From RHLJ01 sp965247355 (GTDB lineage Bacteria; Bacteroidota; Rhodothermia; Balneolales; Balneolaceae): a stretch of 64,000 bases of DNA. This document shows positions 17,247 through 27,452 of the stretch, piece after piece. A program made the position numbers and the translations under genes. Numbering within the stretch: position 1 is the first letter of the stretch; every line of letters begins with the position of its first letter. The stretch spans positions 2,666,001 to 2,730,000 of the forward strand of contig OZ252011.1 of the NCBI GenBank assembly GCA_965247355.1. The letters run 5' to 3'. A model generated the notes under the pieces. It was not told where the DNA came from and searched no databases. It worked only from the letters and a program-made list of their open reading frames with translations.

Positions 17247-18744
17247 ATGTCTTAATACCAAAAACCCCCGGAGGAACACTTCGGGTTTCTGCTAAAGCAA
17301 GAATCGCCTGATATGTGTTGTACCGATTCATAATCTCATTCACGTAACGCACCGTTTCAATCCCCCGACAAAATCCATAGCGCGCATGTTGATAATATCT
17401 TCGCTGCATAAGCTTCAATAAAGATTCAGAAACGGTATTCCATTCATTCGGGTTTTTATTCTGATCGATAGATAACCTGCGTGCATCAGCGACATGTCCC
17501 ATACCAGCATTATACGTTGCCAAAGCTAATTGCCATTGATTTATTGAATCCATGTATGCATAGTGATCGAGATGCTCATAAATAATACGTGCGCCTTCCC
17601 TTATATTATGCTCAGGTACAAACAAAGAGTCCTTTGGCACATCTGAAAAACGAGGAAGTACCTGCATAATTCCAACTGCACCTGCCCAGCTTTCAGAATA
17701 AGGATCAAATTTTGATTCCTGAGCAGCGATCGCAGTAAGCATCACCCAATCTAATCCATATTCATTTGCCACGGTTTGGATAAGACTATCATATGGAGAG
17801 ATTGCTCCAAATTGGCTAGTCTGAAATTCAGGATTAAAATAATCAGCAATCTGTGAGCTCCCTTCGTAATATTTTTTTCTTAGTACATTTAAAAATGTCG
17901 AGCGCTTCGGCACTCCGTTTTCATCGTATTTAAAATGCTGATACAAGAATCGATTGAGCCGGGCCTCTAAATCTGAACCATTCTTGCGGATAGCCCATGC
18001 AATTTCATCCCGTTCAGAAATTACCGGACCTTTTACCAAGCCACGCATATATTTATTACTTGCATAAAAAATATTGTCGTCGGCAACTGTAGCCACATAA
18101 TTACCGCTTGCTACCTGAAAGAGTAAGGTTTCGGTATCCATGTCTTCGGATACTAAATTTATCTCTATATCAAATCCCTGATCCTGAAGTTCTTTTAATT
18201 CTAAATAGTAAGAACTATTTCTGCGAATCGTAATTGGTATGCCTGCCAGATCTGTAATGCTCTCAGGTTCAAACCCTAAACCTTCCGAAACTACTATAAT
18301 TTGATTCACCAAATTGTATGGACGAGTAAAGTTAACTATCTCCTGCCTTTCAGGAGTAATAGTATAGTTTGCTGCGATGATATCCCCAGATCCGCTATTT
18401 AATAAATCATATGGGTTTTCGTTCTCTCCTGGAATCACTACTTCAAGTGCTAAATCATTTTTTCGGGCAAATTCTTTCAGCATTTCATATTCAAAGCCAA
18501 CCTGAATGCCCCGATATAAAAAGTAAGCCCCGGAACTGTAGCTGGTTATCATTCTTAAGACACCACTTTGCTTAATTTCTGCTAAATCCCGCTCAATAGG
18601 ATTTAAAATAGTGGTACCTAATTCAGAAGATAGAATTACTTCTGATTCTTTCTCTCCCTGAGAACAGCTCAGGAAAAATAGAGAAATTAAAAAGAACACA
18701 ATTGCTCTTTTATTTTTAATCGATATGTTATCTTTATGCAGCAT
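17239..18744 (-). CDS. mltF: MltF-like membrane-bound lytic murein transglycosylase
   Basis: Cleaves peptidoglycan glycan strands to 1,6-anhydro ends. A lipobox L-F-F-L-S-C gives Cys27. Residues ~50-290 are a periplasmic solute-binding (SBP_bac_3-like) regulatory domain (G-V-L-R-M-I-T-S-Y, then P-Y-N-L-V-N-Q-I). The C-terminal SLT domain has catalytic Glu343 in A-A-Q-E-S-K-F, then A-G-A-V-G-I-M-Q-V-L-P and N-I-R-E-G-A-R-I-I, with A-T-Y-N-A-G near the end. The domain order and 501-residue length match MltF. Convergent, with an 8-base overlap with the PP2C phosphatase gene. Confidence 0.9.
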   Translation of the reverse strand: MLHKDNISIKNKRAIVFFLISLFFLSCSQGEKESEVILSSELGTTILNPIERDLAEIKQSGVLRMITSYSSGAYFLYRGIQVGFEYEMLKEFARKNDLALEVVIPGENENPYDLLNSGSGDIIAANYTITPERQEIVNFTRPYNLVNQIIVVSEGLGFEPESITDLAGIPITIRRNSSYYLELKELQDQGFDIEINLVSEDMDTETLLFQVASGNYVATVADDNIFYASNKYMRGLVKGPVISERDEIAWAIRKNGSDLEARLNRFLYQHFKYDENGVPKRSTFLNVLRKKYYEGSSQIADYFNPEFQTSQFGAISPYDSLIQTVANEYGLDWVMLTAIAAQESKFDPYSESWAGAVGIMQVLPRFSDVPKDSLFVPEHNIREGARIIYEHLDHYAYMDSINQWQLALATYNAGMGHVADARRLSIDQNKNPNEWNTVSESLLKLMQRRYYQHARYGFCRGIETVRYVNEIMNRYNTYQAILALAETRSVPPGVFGIKTFN

Positions 18745-18928
18745 AAAGTTTTATAAACGTACTAAATCAAACTTAGATTAAATAAAGTGTGATTGTTTCC
18801 GTTGAACAAGTCTAATTTACAAGTAATTGTTGTTTTTTGAGGTATTCATTAACAACAATTAATCATTTAAGACCCTAAAACACTATTTTTTAACGAATAA
18901 TTCATAATTTGATAGACCGCTACAGTTC

Positions 18929-21373
18929 ATGAGGAAAACTAAACACTTTGCATTTTTTGTGTGTTTGTTTTCACTGCTTCTAACCCATTTCTCTAACGCA
19001 CAGATCAGTGGAGTCATAAAAGATTCAAAGACCTTCGAGCCCATAGCAGAAGTAAGTATTTTGATTGAAGGTTCACAAAAAGGGACCAGCACTGCTTCAG
19101 ATGGAGGCTTTTACCTTCCTGTCACAGAATTCCCTGTTACGCTCCAGCTATCCCTACTTGGATTTGAATCCAGAACGGTAGAAGTATATCGCAGAGACTC
19201 TAACCTGGTCTTTTTTATGAAACCCGAAGTTTCCAGCCTTGATGAAATAATTGTTTCTCCTGATAGAACAATAAGTCCAATTACTCAATCTTCTCCAATT
19301 GCGCGTAGTTCAGTAAGTATTGAGCAGCTTTCGAATAAGTCCACAGTAACTGCTGTTGAACTATTACGCGCTGAAAGTGGGGTTTTCATCCAGCAAACAA
19401 GTGTCGGTCAGGGAAGTGTTTATATTCGTGGTCGTGCGGGTAGAGACGTTTTATACCTTTTTAATGGGATGCGCATGAATCCTTCTTTCGTCCGATCGGG
19501 TCAAAACCAATATTTCGGTGCAGTAGATCCCCTTCTTATTAACAAACTTGATGTATATCGGGGTCCGGTATCCGTCTATTATGGAAGTGATGCACTTTCA
19601 GGTGGGGTTAACATTTCTCCAATTGTAAAAGACTATTCGGATGAACCCGGGATTTCAGGAGAAGTAATGAGCACCTTGAATCTTGAAGGAAATGGAGAGA
19701 AAAGTATTCATGGTAAACTGGCTTATCAGTCGCCCAGATTTTCTTTTTTTGCAGGTGGTAGTTTTAGAGACTTCGATTATTATAAAATGAGCTCTCAAAC
19801 TAATGACGCTCTTTGGTTCCCCTATGGAGAAACCCTTTCAAACGCTGACTATCAATTCAAGTCCTTTCAGGTTTCTTCAAAAATAAAGACCTCAAATAAA
19901 ACAGATTTAACATTAATCAGTTACTTCGGGGAAATTCCTGATGCTGCCAGATTAGACCGAGTCACTCTCGGTTTCAGTATCGAAGATCAAACTGAAGGAA
20001 CAACTCCTCAGTTTGGTTACTATTCAAATACATCACCACTTATGTTTTGGGGAAATACGGCTGAGTATCGCTTTTCAAAGCTTAATAACGCCTTTGAATC
20101 TGTTGGTATAAAAGTGGGATATTTCCGGTTAAAGGATTTCAGAAAACAACAGGATTTTGCATACAATGATGCTCCACAGTTTGCGGTAGACCAAGCGAAC
20201 CGTGATTACTCATTTTCTATTAGTGATACTACCAATTTTGATCAAAACCAAAGTGATCAGCTTCAGTTTTCAATTGATATCCGTTCTGCACTTGCAAATA
20301 ACCTGTACCTCAAATGGGGAGCAGACATCTCGTATGATCAGGTAAGTAGTGATCGACATACGAATACAGGTGAACTCTCTTTACCCAGATATCCCGATGG
20401 TTCAGAATATATTTTATCCGGAATCTTTGCCCAGCTTGATCAATTAATTTCCGATGAACTAAGTATGGAATATGGAATCAGGTACTCCCATACGTTTGCA
20501 AACATCCCTTTTGAAGGAGTAGATACCGATCGCAAGTACGATCCCTATAAAGCTGATTATGGACAATTGACCGGCTCAGTTGGGATTACCTATGAACTCA
20601 GTTCCGAAGTAACTTTTCTAAGTAATATTTCTTCCGGTTTCCGGGCGCCAAATGTTTCTGACTTGTCTGAAGTTGGAATCCGCCGAAGTGATCAGTTTCA
20701 AACACCAAGTACGGATTTGAGACCCGAAAAAACAGGGAATTTTGATCTTGGTTTTCAATATCAGAATGATCTTTTCCATACAGAGTTATTTGCTTTCTGG
20801 CTACATTATTTTGATAAAATAAAGCGGGTGAATACAGGAAACCTTGTTAATGAATTCGGACAAGTAATCACAACTGAGAATGAGCCGGGAACTAACAATG
20901 TGTATAATGAAGTAACCAATGAAAACGCCAATTCACTAGATCTTTTGGGCGTTGAATTCCGGGGAGATTACTCCATTAACGAATGGCTGAAAAGTGGTCT
21001 CACTTTTACCTACACCTTGGGCGACTTGACCAATGAAGACGGCTCCAAAGAACCCGCAGACCGTGTACCTCCGGCAAATGGAGTCTTTTATGTAGATTAT
21101 CATCCAAGTAGCCAGATCTCTATTCGACCCCAAGCCAGATACGCCTTCGCTCATAGAAGAATTTCTCCGGATGAAATCGGTGATATACGTATTTCACGAG
21201 ATGGAACAGATGGATTTGTGAATCTACAAATTCTGGCAAATTTTCAAGCCAAAAATAATCTTTCTTTAAAAGTGATAGCTGATAACCTAAGTGATTCCGC
21301 TTATCGTGAACATGCCAGTAGCCTCGATGGGATGGGTAGAAATATCACATTTACTCTAAGCTATACGTTTTAA
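18929..21373 (+). CDS. TonB-dependent outer-membrane receptor
   Basis: Active importer of an unknown ligand (a siderophore, vitamin or sugar). A signal peptide (cleavage near S-N-A-Q, residue ~25) is followed by a carboxypeptidase-like regulatory domain (about 26-108), a plug domain (about 115-235: V-S-I-E-Q-L, S-V-Y-I-R-G-R-A-G-R-D, V-Y-R-G-P-V-S-V-Y-Y-G-S-D-A-L-S-G-G-V) and a ~570-residue barrel ending I-T-F-T-L-S-Y-T-F. No SusD partner is next to it, so it is not a classical SusCD pair. It is divergent from mltF across a 184-base gap in which I see no clear element, and convergent with the DMT exporter (4-base overlap). Confidence 0.9.
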   Translation: MRKTKHFAFFVCLFSLLLTHFSNAQISGVIKDSKTFEPIAEVSILIEGSQKGTSTASDGGFYLPVTEFPVTLQLSLLGFESRTVEVYRRDSNLVFFMKPEVSSLDEIIVSPDRTISPITQSSPIARSSVSIEQLSNKSTVTAVELLRAESGVFIQQTSVGQGSVYIRGRAGRDVLYLFNGMRMNPSFVRSGQNQYFGAVDPLLINKLDVYRGPVSVYYGSDALSGGVNISPIVKDYSDEPGISGEVMSTLNLEGNGEKSIHGKLAYQSPRFSFFAGGSFRDFDYYKMSSQTNDALWFPYGETLSNADYQFKSFQVSSKIKTSNKTDLTLISYFGEIPDAARLDRVTLGFSIEDQTEGTTPQFGYYSNTSPLMFWGNTAEYRFSKLNNAFESVGIKVGYFRLKDFRKQQDFAYNDAPQFAVDQANRDYSFSISDTTNFDQNQSDQLQFSIDIRSALANNLYLKWGADISYDQVSSDRHTNTGELSLPRYPDGSEYILSGIFAQLDQLISDELSMEYGIRYSHTFANIPFEGVDTDRKYDPYKADYGQLTGSVGITYELSSEVTFLSNISSGFRAPNVSDLSEVGIRRSDQFQTPSTDLRPEKTGNFDLGFQYQNDLFHTELFAFWLHYFDKIKRVNTGNLVNEFGQVITTENEPGTNNVYNEVTNENANSLDLLGVEFRGDYSINEWLKSGLTFTYTLGDLTNEDGSKEPADRVPPANGVFYVDYHPSSQISIRPQARYAFAHRRISPDEIGDIRISRDGTDGFVNLQILANFQAKNNLSLKVIADNLSDSAYREHASSLDGMGRNITFTLSYTF

Positions 21374-22278
21374 ACGCCTTTCTTTTTTGACCAGGTAAAT
21401 GTAATACCTATTAAAATAATTGCCATCCCCACAAAAGAAAGAGGAAGTGGAACTTCTCCGAAGAAAAAGAAAGCCATCACAGATGATGCCGCTGGCTCAA
21501 ACAATATCAGTGTTGAAATAAGGGTTGGTGACACAAATTTGACGGCATAATTCAGAGCTCCATGACCAGCAATTTGAGGCCCAAGTGCCAACCCAAATCC
21601 AACCAGCAAAAGTAATCCTGAAAGCTCAAAAGAAATACCTTCCACAATGAAAAGGGTAATTACACAGGTTAGTGCAGCATATCCATATACCGGGAATACA
21701 TACTCTATCCAGTTTCTTTTTTGGCGGACACGATTTCCAATAATAAAGTACACTGCAAAAATTACTGAGGCAGCGAATGCGAGCGTATTACCCAATAGTG
21801 GATTAGGATATACCCCTTCACTTCCAAAATCGGAATACCCTAAAACAACAGAACCCAAAAAAGAAGTGAATACTCCAAGCCATACAATCAGCCTGAATTT
21901 GTATTTAAAAACAAAACGCTCAATTATGATAAGAATGATCGGATGGGTAGTAACCAGGACTGATGCTGAAGCAATAGAAGTGAAGTAAATAGAAGAAACC
22001 CAACATATAAGATGAAGTCCTAATAATATTCCTGAAACAGCAACCCAAATATGTTCTTTGGTTGAAATTTCCCTTTTATCATCTTGATTCCTAGTAGAAA
22101 AATACACCGGTATAAGTAACAGAAATGCGAAAACGGTTCGTACTGCAGCAACTAGAAATGCAGACTCATGTGTAACTATTTTTACCAGGATTGGTGAAAA
22201 GCCTATCGCAGTAATACCAAAACCAAGTAGTGAGTAGACTTTTACTTTTGAAAAAGTATCGGTGTGATCAGTATGCAT
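21370..22278 (-). CDS. DMT superfamily (EamA) transporter
   Basis: Inner-membrane protein with about ten hydrophobic segments in two EamA halves (about 12-150 and 160-297), the pattern of drug/metabolite exporters. The repeat-typical elements F-L-V-A-A-V-R-T-V-F-A-F and E-P-A-A-S-S-V-M-A-F-F-F-F-G-E are present. The substrate cannot be read from sequence. Its ATG shares one base with the stop of the upstream DUF4293 gene (TAATG), indicating translational coupling. Confidence 0.88.
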   Translation of the reverse strand: MHTDHTDTFSKVKVYSLLGFGITAIGFSPILVKIVTHESAFLVAAVRTVFAFLLLIPVYFSTRNQDDKREISTKEHIWVAVSGILLGLHLICWVSSIYFTSIASASVLVTTHPIILIIIERFVFKYKFRLIVWLGVFTSFLGSVVLGYSDFGSEGVYPNPLLGNTLAFAASVIFAVYFIIGNRVRQKRNWIEYVFPVYGYAALTCVITLFIVEGISFELSGLLLLVGFGLALGPQIAGHGALNYAVKFVSPTLISTLILFEPAASSVMAFFFFGEVPLPLSFVGMAIILIGITFTWSKKKGV

Positions 22279-22685
22279 TACCGGATACGATCCATCGAAC
22301 GCACCAGTTTTTCATCTTTATTGATAAAACGCAGTGCCAATAAATGAAATACGAAACCCAGAATAATTAAACCTGTACCGATGGCTTCATCCCAGAGGTA
22401 GGTCCCGATACCTCCTAGCGAAAAGAACACACCTACTGAAAAACCAAGAGCTATTATTTGAAAAAAAGCAGCTCTTTTTACCCAGCTTATTTGATTCTTC
22501 CGATTGTTAAACAGAAAAATACTGTACACCGAAAGTATAGCCGCTATGACCAATGAAATAGCTAGTCCAAAGCCAATCCATTGCTGAGGATCTTCCATAG
22601 CTCTGGTATAGATTGGAGTAAAATACACCCCCAGGTTAGCAATTGCGGCAAGAGCCAGAAAAACTGTTTGAATTCTTTGAAGCAA
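22278..22685 (-). CDS. DUF4293 integral membrane protein
   Basis: A 135-residue protein with four hydrophobic segments, starting M-L-Q-R-I-Q-T-V-F-L, the hallmark start of DUF4293 proteins found widely in Bacteroidota. Function is unknown. It is translationally coupled to the following DMT exporter through a TAATG overlap. It ends in a charged tail (K-D-E-K-L-V-R-S-M-D-R-I-R). Confidence 0.85.
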   Translation of the reverse strand: MLQRIQTVFLALAAIANLGVYFTPIYTRAMEDPQQWIGFGLAISLVIAAILSVYSIFLFNNRKNQISWVKRAAFFQIIALGFSVGVFFSLGGIGTYLWDEAIGTGLIILGFVFHLLALRFINKDEKLVRSMDRIR

Positions 22686-22772
22686 GGTTAATAAAATTCG
22701 TTTCTGATTTGATGTAAAGATAGGGGTTTTAGAATACTTAGTTCAATTCAGATTCGCCTGTTTACTGAAAAC

Positions 22773-22809
22773 AAAAAAGCCCAGTCTGAATAATCAAACT
22801 GGGCTTTTA
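22773..22809 (-). terminator. Intrinsic terminator of the RND efflux operon
   Basis: An 8-base perfect stem (AGCCCAGT/ACTGGGCT) with a 12-base loop is followed on the minus strand by a run of six T. It lies 25 bases after the RND permease stop. Confidence 0.9.
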
Positions 22810-22833
22810 ATCTTTAATTTATAGCTACATTGA

Positions 22834-25800
22834 CTATGCAGGCTCGGCTTGAAGGTTCTCCTTTTCACCATTCAAAGCACTTTGATCTTTAATAAGACCA
22901 GGTTCTTCTTTGCCAAATATCACTTTATTCAACCCTCTGCGACTCCTTTCAATAATACTATAAAGTACAGGAACCAGAATAAGGGTTAATGCTGTAGCGA
23001 AAAGTAATCCAACTATAACAGCGATTGCCATAGGCCCCCACCAAGCTGCCTGCTCGCCACCCATGTAAATATATGAATGTAAATTAGAGAAAAATTCAAG
23101 AGGTGTGGCAACCAATACGATAAAATCGAAGTTGAATCCAATTGCCAAGGGAACTAATCCTAATGCAGTAGTTGTAGCGGTAAGAATTACCGGACGGAAA
23201 CGAACTTTTCCCCCCTGAATTAGGGCCGACCGTAAGTCCATTCCATCTCGCTCCCGCAAAATATCCACATAATCAATTAACACGATCGCGTTATTTACAA
23301 CAATTCCGGCAAGTGAGATGATTCCTAAGAATGCCATCAATCCAAATGCCATCTGAAATGTTACCAATCCATAGAATACCCCTGCCATCGACATGATTAC
23401 CGAACTAAGAATGATAAGTGGTTTTGCAACAGAGTTGAACTGTGACACAAGGATAAAGGTGATCAGAAATAGCGCGATCAGAAATGCGATTGCCAAAAAC
23501 TCAAACGATTCATCCTGTTCTTGTTGTTGTCCTGTCCAGCTGAAGGTGTAACCAGCAGGTAACTGTTGCAGGTATTCATCCACTACTCCTTGTACTTCAG
23601 CAAGTACTGCATTCGCTTGATATCCGGCTCTAACATCAGCACTGATAGTAATTACACGAACAGCTTCTTTGTGATTGATGCCACCAAGCCCATCATTTAC
23701 TTCCCAGGTTGCAACCTCAGATAAAGGGATTTGGTTTCCTTCATGGAAAATAGTCAAATCGCCAAGTGTGCTCATATCATCCCTGTATTCATTATTTAAA
23801 CGAACGATGATATCATACTCTTCTTTCCCGTCACGGAATTTGGAAGCTTCCACCCCATTGATCGCTTGCCGAATCGTCATCCCAATCGTATTGGTATTAA
23901 GTTCATAAAGTGCCGCTTTCTCGCGATCTACTTCCACTCGAACTTCGGGACGAGGCTCTGGTAAGTTTGACTCCAACCCATCCATTTTAGCAAATACAGA
24001 ATCTGCTTCCAGTATTTTTAGGATATCATAGGAAATCTTAGAGAGTTGCTCCATATCATTCCCGGAAATCTCCAGGTTAACCGGCTTACCAGTTGGAGGC
24101 CCATTTGGTGGTTGCTCTACTGTTATTTTGGCGCCAACTATGTTCTCACTCATATGGTCACGTAGAAATTCCATAGCTTCGAATACATCACCTTCTCGTT
24201 CCTGGAAGTCCACGAAGTTGAGTGCGACCGTTCCACGATTTGGAGTATTCCCTCCTCCACTTGAACCCGGATCTGCAGTAATCAATGCTCCGGACGTCGC
24301 AAGCACACTGTTTACATCTACAATGTTCGGAAGATTCTGAACCCGGTCTCGAACCTCATCAATAATCGTTTTGGTATAGGTAACATCCGAACCGATCGGT
24401 GTTTCTACCTGAACATATACATCACGTGGAGGGATATCTTCCGGAAAGAATTCCACTCCTGTTGGAAACATAGCTAATACGAAGAAACTAGAAACCAACA
24501 CGAGAACAGAAATCCCTATAGTTGAAAGTCTGTGGTTTAGTGCCCATGTCAAGGAAACTTCATATCTATCTATCCATTTGTTAAGACCATCTTGTTGCCA
24601 CCATCTTCCGATTGGTTCCAGGACATATTTATTAACAAGCCAAAGAATACCCCCTAGAATAATCAACATGGTCCAGGTAATAAAGCTGGACGCCAGAAAG
24701 AGTAGCGCGATAAAACCGAATACTCCAATAAGAATTCGTTTTCCTTTTTTTGTGATCTGAGCTCTTTTTTCCTGCCCATCAACGCGCATAAATAGCGCAC
24801 AAATTACAGGGTTGATAATCAAACCTACAAATAAAGAACTTGCCAGTGTAATAATGAGTGTCTTAGGCAAATAACTCATAAACTGACCTACAATCCCTGG
24901 CCAGAATACCATCGGTGCAAAAGCGGCAATGGTGGTCATTGTTCCTGCTATAATCGGTACCGCAACCTCACCAGTTCCTTTTTTGGCAGCCTCAAAATTA
25001 TCATAGCCTTCTTCCAGATACCTGTAAATATTTTCCACGACTACAATGGCATTATCCACCAGCATTCCCAAAGAAAGAATGAGTGAAAAAAGAACCACCA
25101 TGTTCATGGTTATACCAACAGCCCCAAGTATGATGAACGAAAGAAACATAGAAAGAGGAATAGAAATCCCCACAAAGGAAGCGTTTCTAACCCCAAGGAA
25201 GAATAGAAGTACACCCACAACGAGTGTCAACCCAGAGATAATGTTATTCTCGAGGTTGCTTACCATACTTACCACATCGATACTTTGATCATTGGTGATT
25301 TTGTAAGTGGTAGTTGGAGGAAGTGTTTCCAGCTCTGTATCCAGAATAGCCTTAGTTCGCTGAGCCGTTTCCAGAATGTTCTCGCCAGTTCTTTTTTTAA
25401 CTCCCAGCGTAATTACAGGCGCACCTTCCAACTCAGAATACGTTTCCCGTTCTTTAAAGCCAAAAGTAACACTTGCTACATCACGAACATAAATCGGACT
25501 TCGTTGTTCCCCTTTTATTACAATATCTTCGAGTTGTGCAGTATCATCATATTGGCCAGGTATACGAAGTAGAAATTTTTTGGTCCCAACTGAAATATCA
25601 CCACCAGGAATTGTAACATTTTCCGAAGAAATAGCTGCAATAATATCTCCAAAGGTAACTCCGTAATACTTCATCTTAGCCAGATCCACATCTACCTGGA
25701 CTTCACGTTCAAGTCCACCTGTGAGGTCTACTCCTAATACAGAAGGGATAGCCTCAATTTTATCCTGTAAATCTTCCGCAATCTCTTTAAGGATAACCTC

Positions 25801-26319
25801 ATCGTATTGACCCGAGAGGTTTACATTCATGATCGGGAACTCGGAAAAATTGATTTCCTGAACTACTGGTTCTTCCGCATCTTCCGGCAATTCCGGCTTT
25901 GCTAAATCTACCTTTTCACGAACTTTTTGAAGGGCGTCTTCGATATCCACATTGGGATCGAATTCCAGGTTAATATTGGAATATCCTTCTGAGGAAGTTG
26001 ATGTCATTGTCTTCACCTCAGAGATATTCCCAAGCTCATCCTCCAGCTTTCGTGTTACCAGACTCTCCATATCTTCGGGAGATACTCCCGGATAGACAGT
26101 TACTACAAATATGTTTGGAACATTTATACTTGGAAAGCTTTCTTTAGGGATTGTTAAATAGGAAACAATTCCCATCACTGCAACCAGCGCTATCAATACC
26201 AATACACTTATACGGTTATTGATTGAAAAGGTAGAAAGCCAAAACTCTTTACGTTCCCCCGTTCCTTTGGAAGAAGCTCCGTTTGTTGATGTTCCGTTTT
26301 TTTGAATTTCGGTACTCAT
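22834..26319 (-). CDS. RND efflux transporter permease (AcrB/HAE1-like)
   Basis: Proton-driven inner-membrane pump that exports drugs or other compounds with the adaptor and TolC proteins encoded upstream. Typical elements: N-terminal P-K-E-S-F-P-S-I-N-V-P, porter motif P-E-D-M-E-S-L-V-T-R-K-L-E, transmembrane G-M-L-V-D-N-A-I-V-V-V-E-N with proton-relay Asp at about 422, and the second-half copy G-I-V-V-N-N-A-I-V-L-I-D-Y. At 1161 residues it is over 100 longer than AcrB. Part of the excess is an extra hydrophobic hairpin at about 513-580 between the two halves, another part a ~20-residue polar C-terminal tail. Last gene of the operon. Confidence 0.92.
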   Translation of the reverse strand: MSTEIQKNGTSTNGASSKGTGERKEFWLSTFSINNRISVLVLIALVAVMGIVSYLTIPKESFPSINVPNIFVVTVYPGVSPEDMESLVTRKLEDELGNISEVKTMTSTSSEGYSNINLEFDPNVDIEDALQKVREKVDLAKPELPEDAEEPVVQEINFSEFPIMNVNLSGQYDEVILKEIAEDLQDKIEAIPSVLGVDLTGGLEREVQVDVDLAKMKYYGVTFGDIIAAISSENVTIPGGDISVGTKKFLLRIPGQYDDTAQLEDIVIKGEQRSPIYVRDVASVTFGFKERETYSELEGAPVITLGVKKRTGENILETAQRTKAILDTELETLPPTTTYKITNDQSIDVVSMVSNLENNIISGLTLVVGVLLFFLGVRNASFVGISIPLSMFLSFIILGAVGITMNMVVLFSLILSLGMLVDNAIVVVENIYRYLEEGYDNFEAAKKGTGEVAVPIIAGTMTTIAAFAPMVFWPGIVGQFMSYLPKTLIITLASSLFVGLIINPVICALFMRVDGQEKRAQITKKGKRILIGVFGFIALLFLASSFITWTMLIILGGILWLVNKYVLEPIGRWWQQDGLNKWIDRYEVSLTWALNHRLSTIGISVLVLVSSFFVLAMFPTGVEFFPEDIPPRDVYVQVETPIGSDVTYTKTIIDEVRDRVQNLPNIVDVNSVLATSGALITADPGSSGGGNTPNRGTVALNFVDFQEREGDVFEAMEFLRDHMSENIVGAKITVEQPPNGPPTGKPVNLEISGNDMEQLSKISYDILKILEADSVFAKMDGLESNLPEPRPEVRVEVDREKAALYELNTNTIGMTIRQAINGVEASKFRDGKEEYDIIVRLNNEYRDDMSTLGDLTIFHEGNQIPLSEVATWEVNDGLGGINHKEAVRVITISADVRAGYQANAVLAEVQGVVDEYLQQLPAGYTFSWTGQQQEQDESFEFLAIAFLIALFLITFILVSQFNSVAKPLIILSSVIMSMAGVFYGLVTFQMAFGLMAFLGIISLAGIVVNNAIVLIDYVDILRERDGMDLRSALIQGGKVRFRPVILTATTTALGLVPLAIGFNFDFIVLVATPLEFFSNLHSYIYMGGEQAAWWGPMAIAVIVGLLFATALTLILVPVLYSIIERSRRGLNKVIFGKEEPGLIKDQSALNGEKENLQAEPA

Positions 26320-26337
26320 AATAGTTTCCGAATAATA

Positions 26338-27423
26338 TTAGTTAGAGGCCAGATTGGAATCTTGTTGGTCTTTCGGAGTTACTCGCATACCGTCGTCCAA
26401 AAATGCCGATCCTAATGTGATTAATTGATCTCCCGCTTGTAATCCATTTTCGATGATTACATCGGTTTTATATGAAAGTCCAAGACTTACTGTACGTTCT
26501 TCAGCTACTGCCTGTCCTGCTTCATTCTCCGCAAGAACATAAACTACATACCCGTTTTCTTTCGAGTACACAAACTCTTCACTAATTACCAATACACCTT
26601 CCTGTTGATTGGTTCTCAACCGGATATTGGCAATCATATCTACTTTATACTGGTTCTCTTTTTTAGGCAGATCAATTTCGATTCGGAATGTTCTGTTTTG
26701 TGGGTTAATGCTACTTGCCGCAAAGCTAATAGTGCCGTTCAATGTATCACTGATTTGAGTATCGAACCACACTTCAACTTCATCTCCTGATGTAACTACA
26801 TCTGCATACCGTGCAGGTACTCCCGCTGAAATGATATAGTCATCAGAACCAATTAATCGCACAACCGGAGTTCCGGGAGAAACCATCTCACCAACTTCCA
26901 CCATCTTTGATTCAACGACCCCATTAAAAGGAGCTTTAATATTGGTGTTTGCCAGATCTACTTTAATTGATTCAAGGGAAGAATTGCTTTGTTGGTAAGC
27001 ATATTTAGCATTCAGATAATCGATCTCAGAACCAATACCATCTTCATCATACACTTTCTTTAGTCGGTCATAATTTTCCTTTGCCTGTGCAGTAACCGCC
27101 TCAAGCCGTGTTTTTTCCTGTACTAGCTTTGAATCATCAATTTTCATGATGGTTTTCCCTTTACGAACTGTTTCCCCTTCTTTTACATTGTGGGAAACTA
27201 CTCTACCACTTACTTCAGCAGAGATCATGATATCATTGGATGTTTCTACAGTTCCAACTACACGAACATAACTTGCAAAGGTTGAGGGTTTTACTGTTTT
27301 AGTGGTGATATTCACCGACTTTACTAGCTCTTCTTCTGTTTGTGTTTGCGCCTCTTCCCCTCCGGAGCATGCCCCAAAAGCGATTAATAGTAATAGTGAA
27401 GCAAACAGGCTTACTTTTTTCAT
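26338..27423 (-). CDS. RND efflux periplasmic adaptor (membrane fusion) lipoprotein
   Basis: Links the RND permease to the outer-membrane channel. I chose the ATG at 27423 rather than 27456, because it gives a compact signal (M-K-K-V-S-L-F-A-S) and a lipobox A-F-G-A-C with Cys19; the longer frame overlaps the TolC stop. The body shows the biotinyl-lipoyl-like halves (V-S-G-R-V-V-S-H-N-V-K-E-G-E-T-V-R-K-G and N-I-K-A-P-F-N-G-V-V), a helical hairpin between them, and a beta-barrel domain. The permease gene starts 18 bases after its stop. Confidence 0.9.
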   Translation of the reverse strand: MKKVSLFASLLLLIAFGACSGGEEAQTQTEEELVKSVNITTKTVKPSTFASYVRVVGTVETSNDIMISAEVSGRVVSHNVKEGETVRKGKTIMKIDDSKLVQEKTRLEAVTAQAKENYDRLKKVYDEDGIGSEIDYLNAKYAYQQSNSSLESIKVDLANTNIKAPFNGVVESKMVEVGEMVSPGTPVVRLIGSDDYIISAGVPARYADVVTSGDEVEVWFDTQISDTLNGTISFAASSINPQNRTFRIEIDLPKKENQYKVDMIANIRLRTNQQEGVLVISEEFVYSKENGYVVYVLAENEAGQAVAEERTVSLGLSYKTDVIIENGLQAGDQLITLGSAFLDDGMRVTPKDQQDSNLASN

Positions 27424-27452
27424 GTTAATTGTGATTGTCTTGTTTGTTAATT

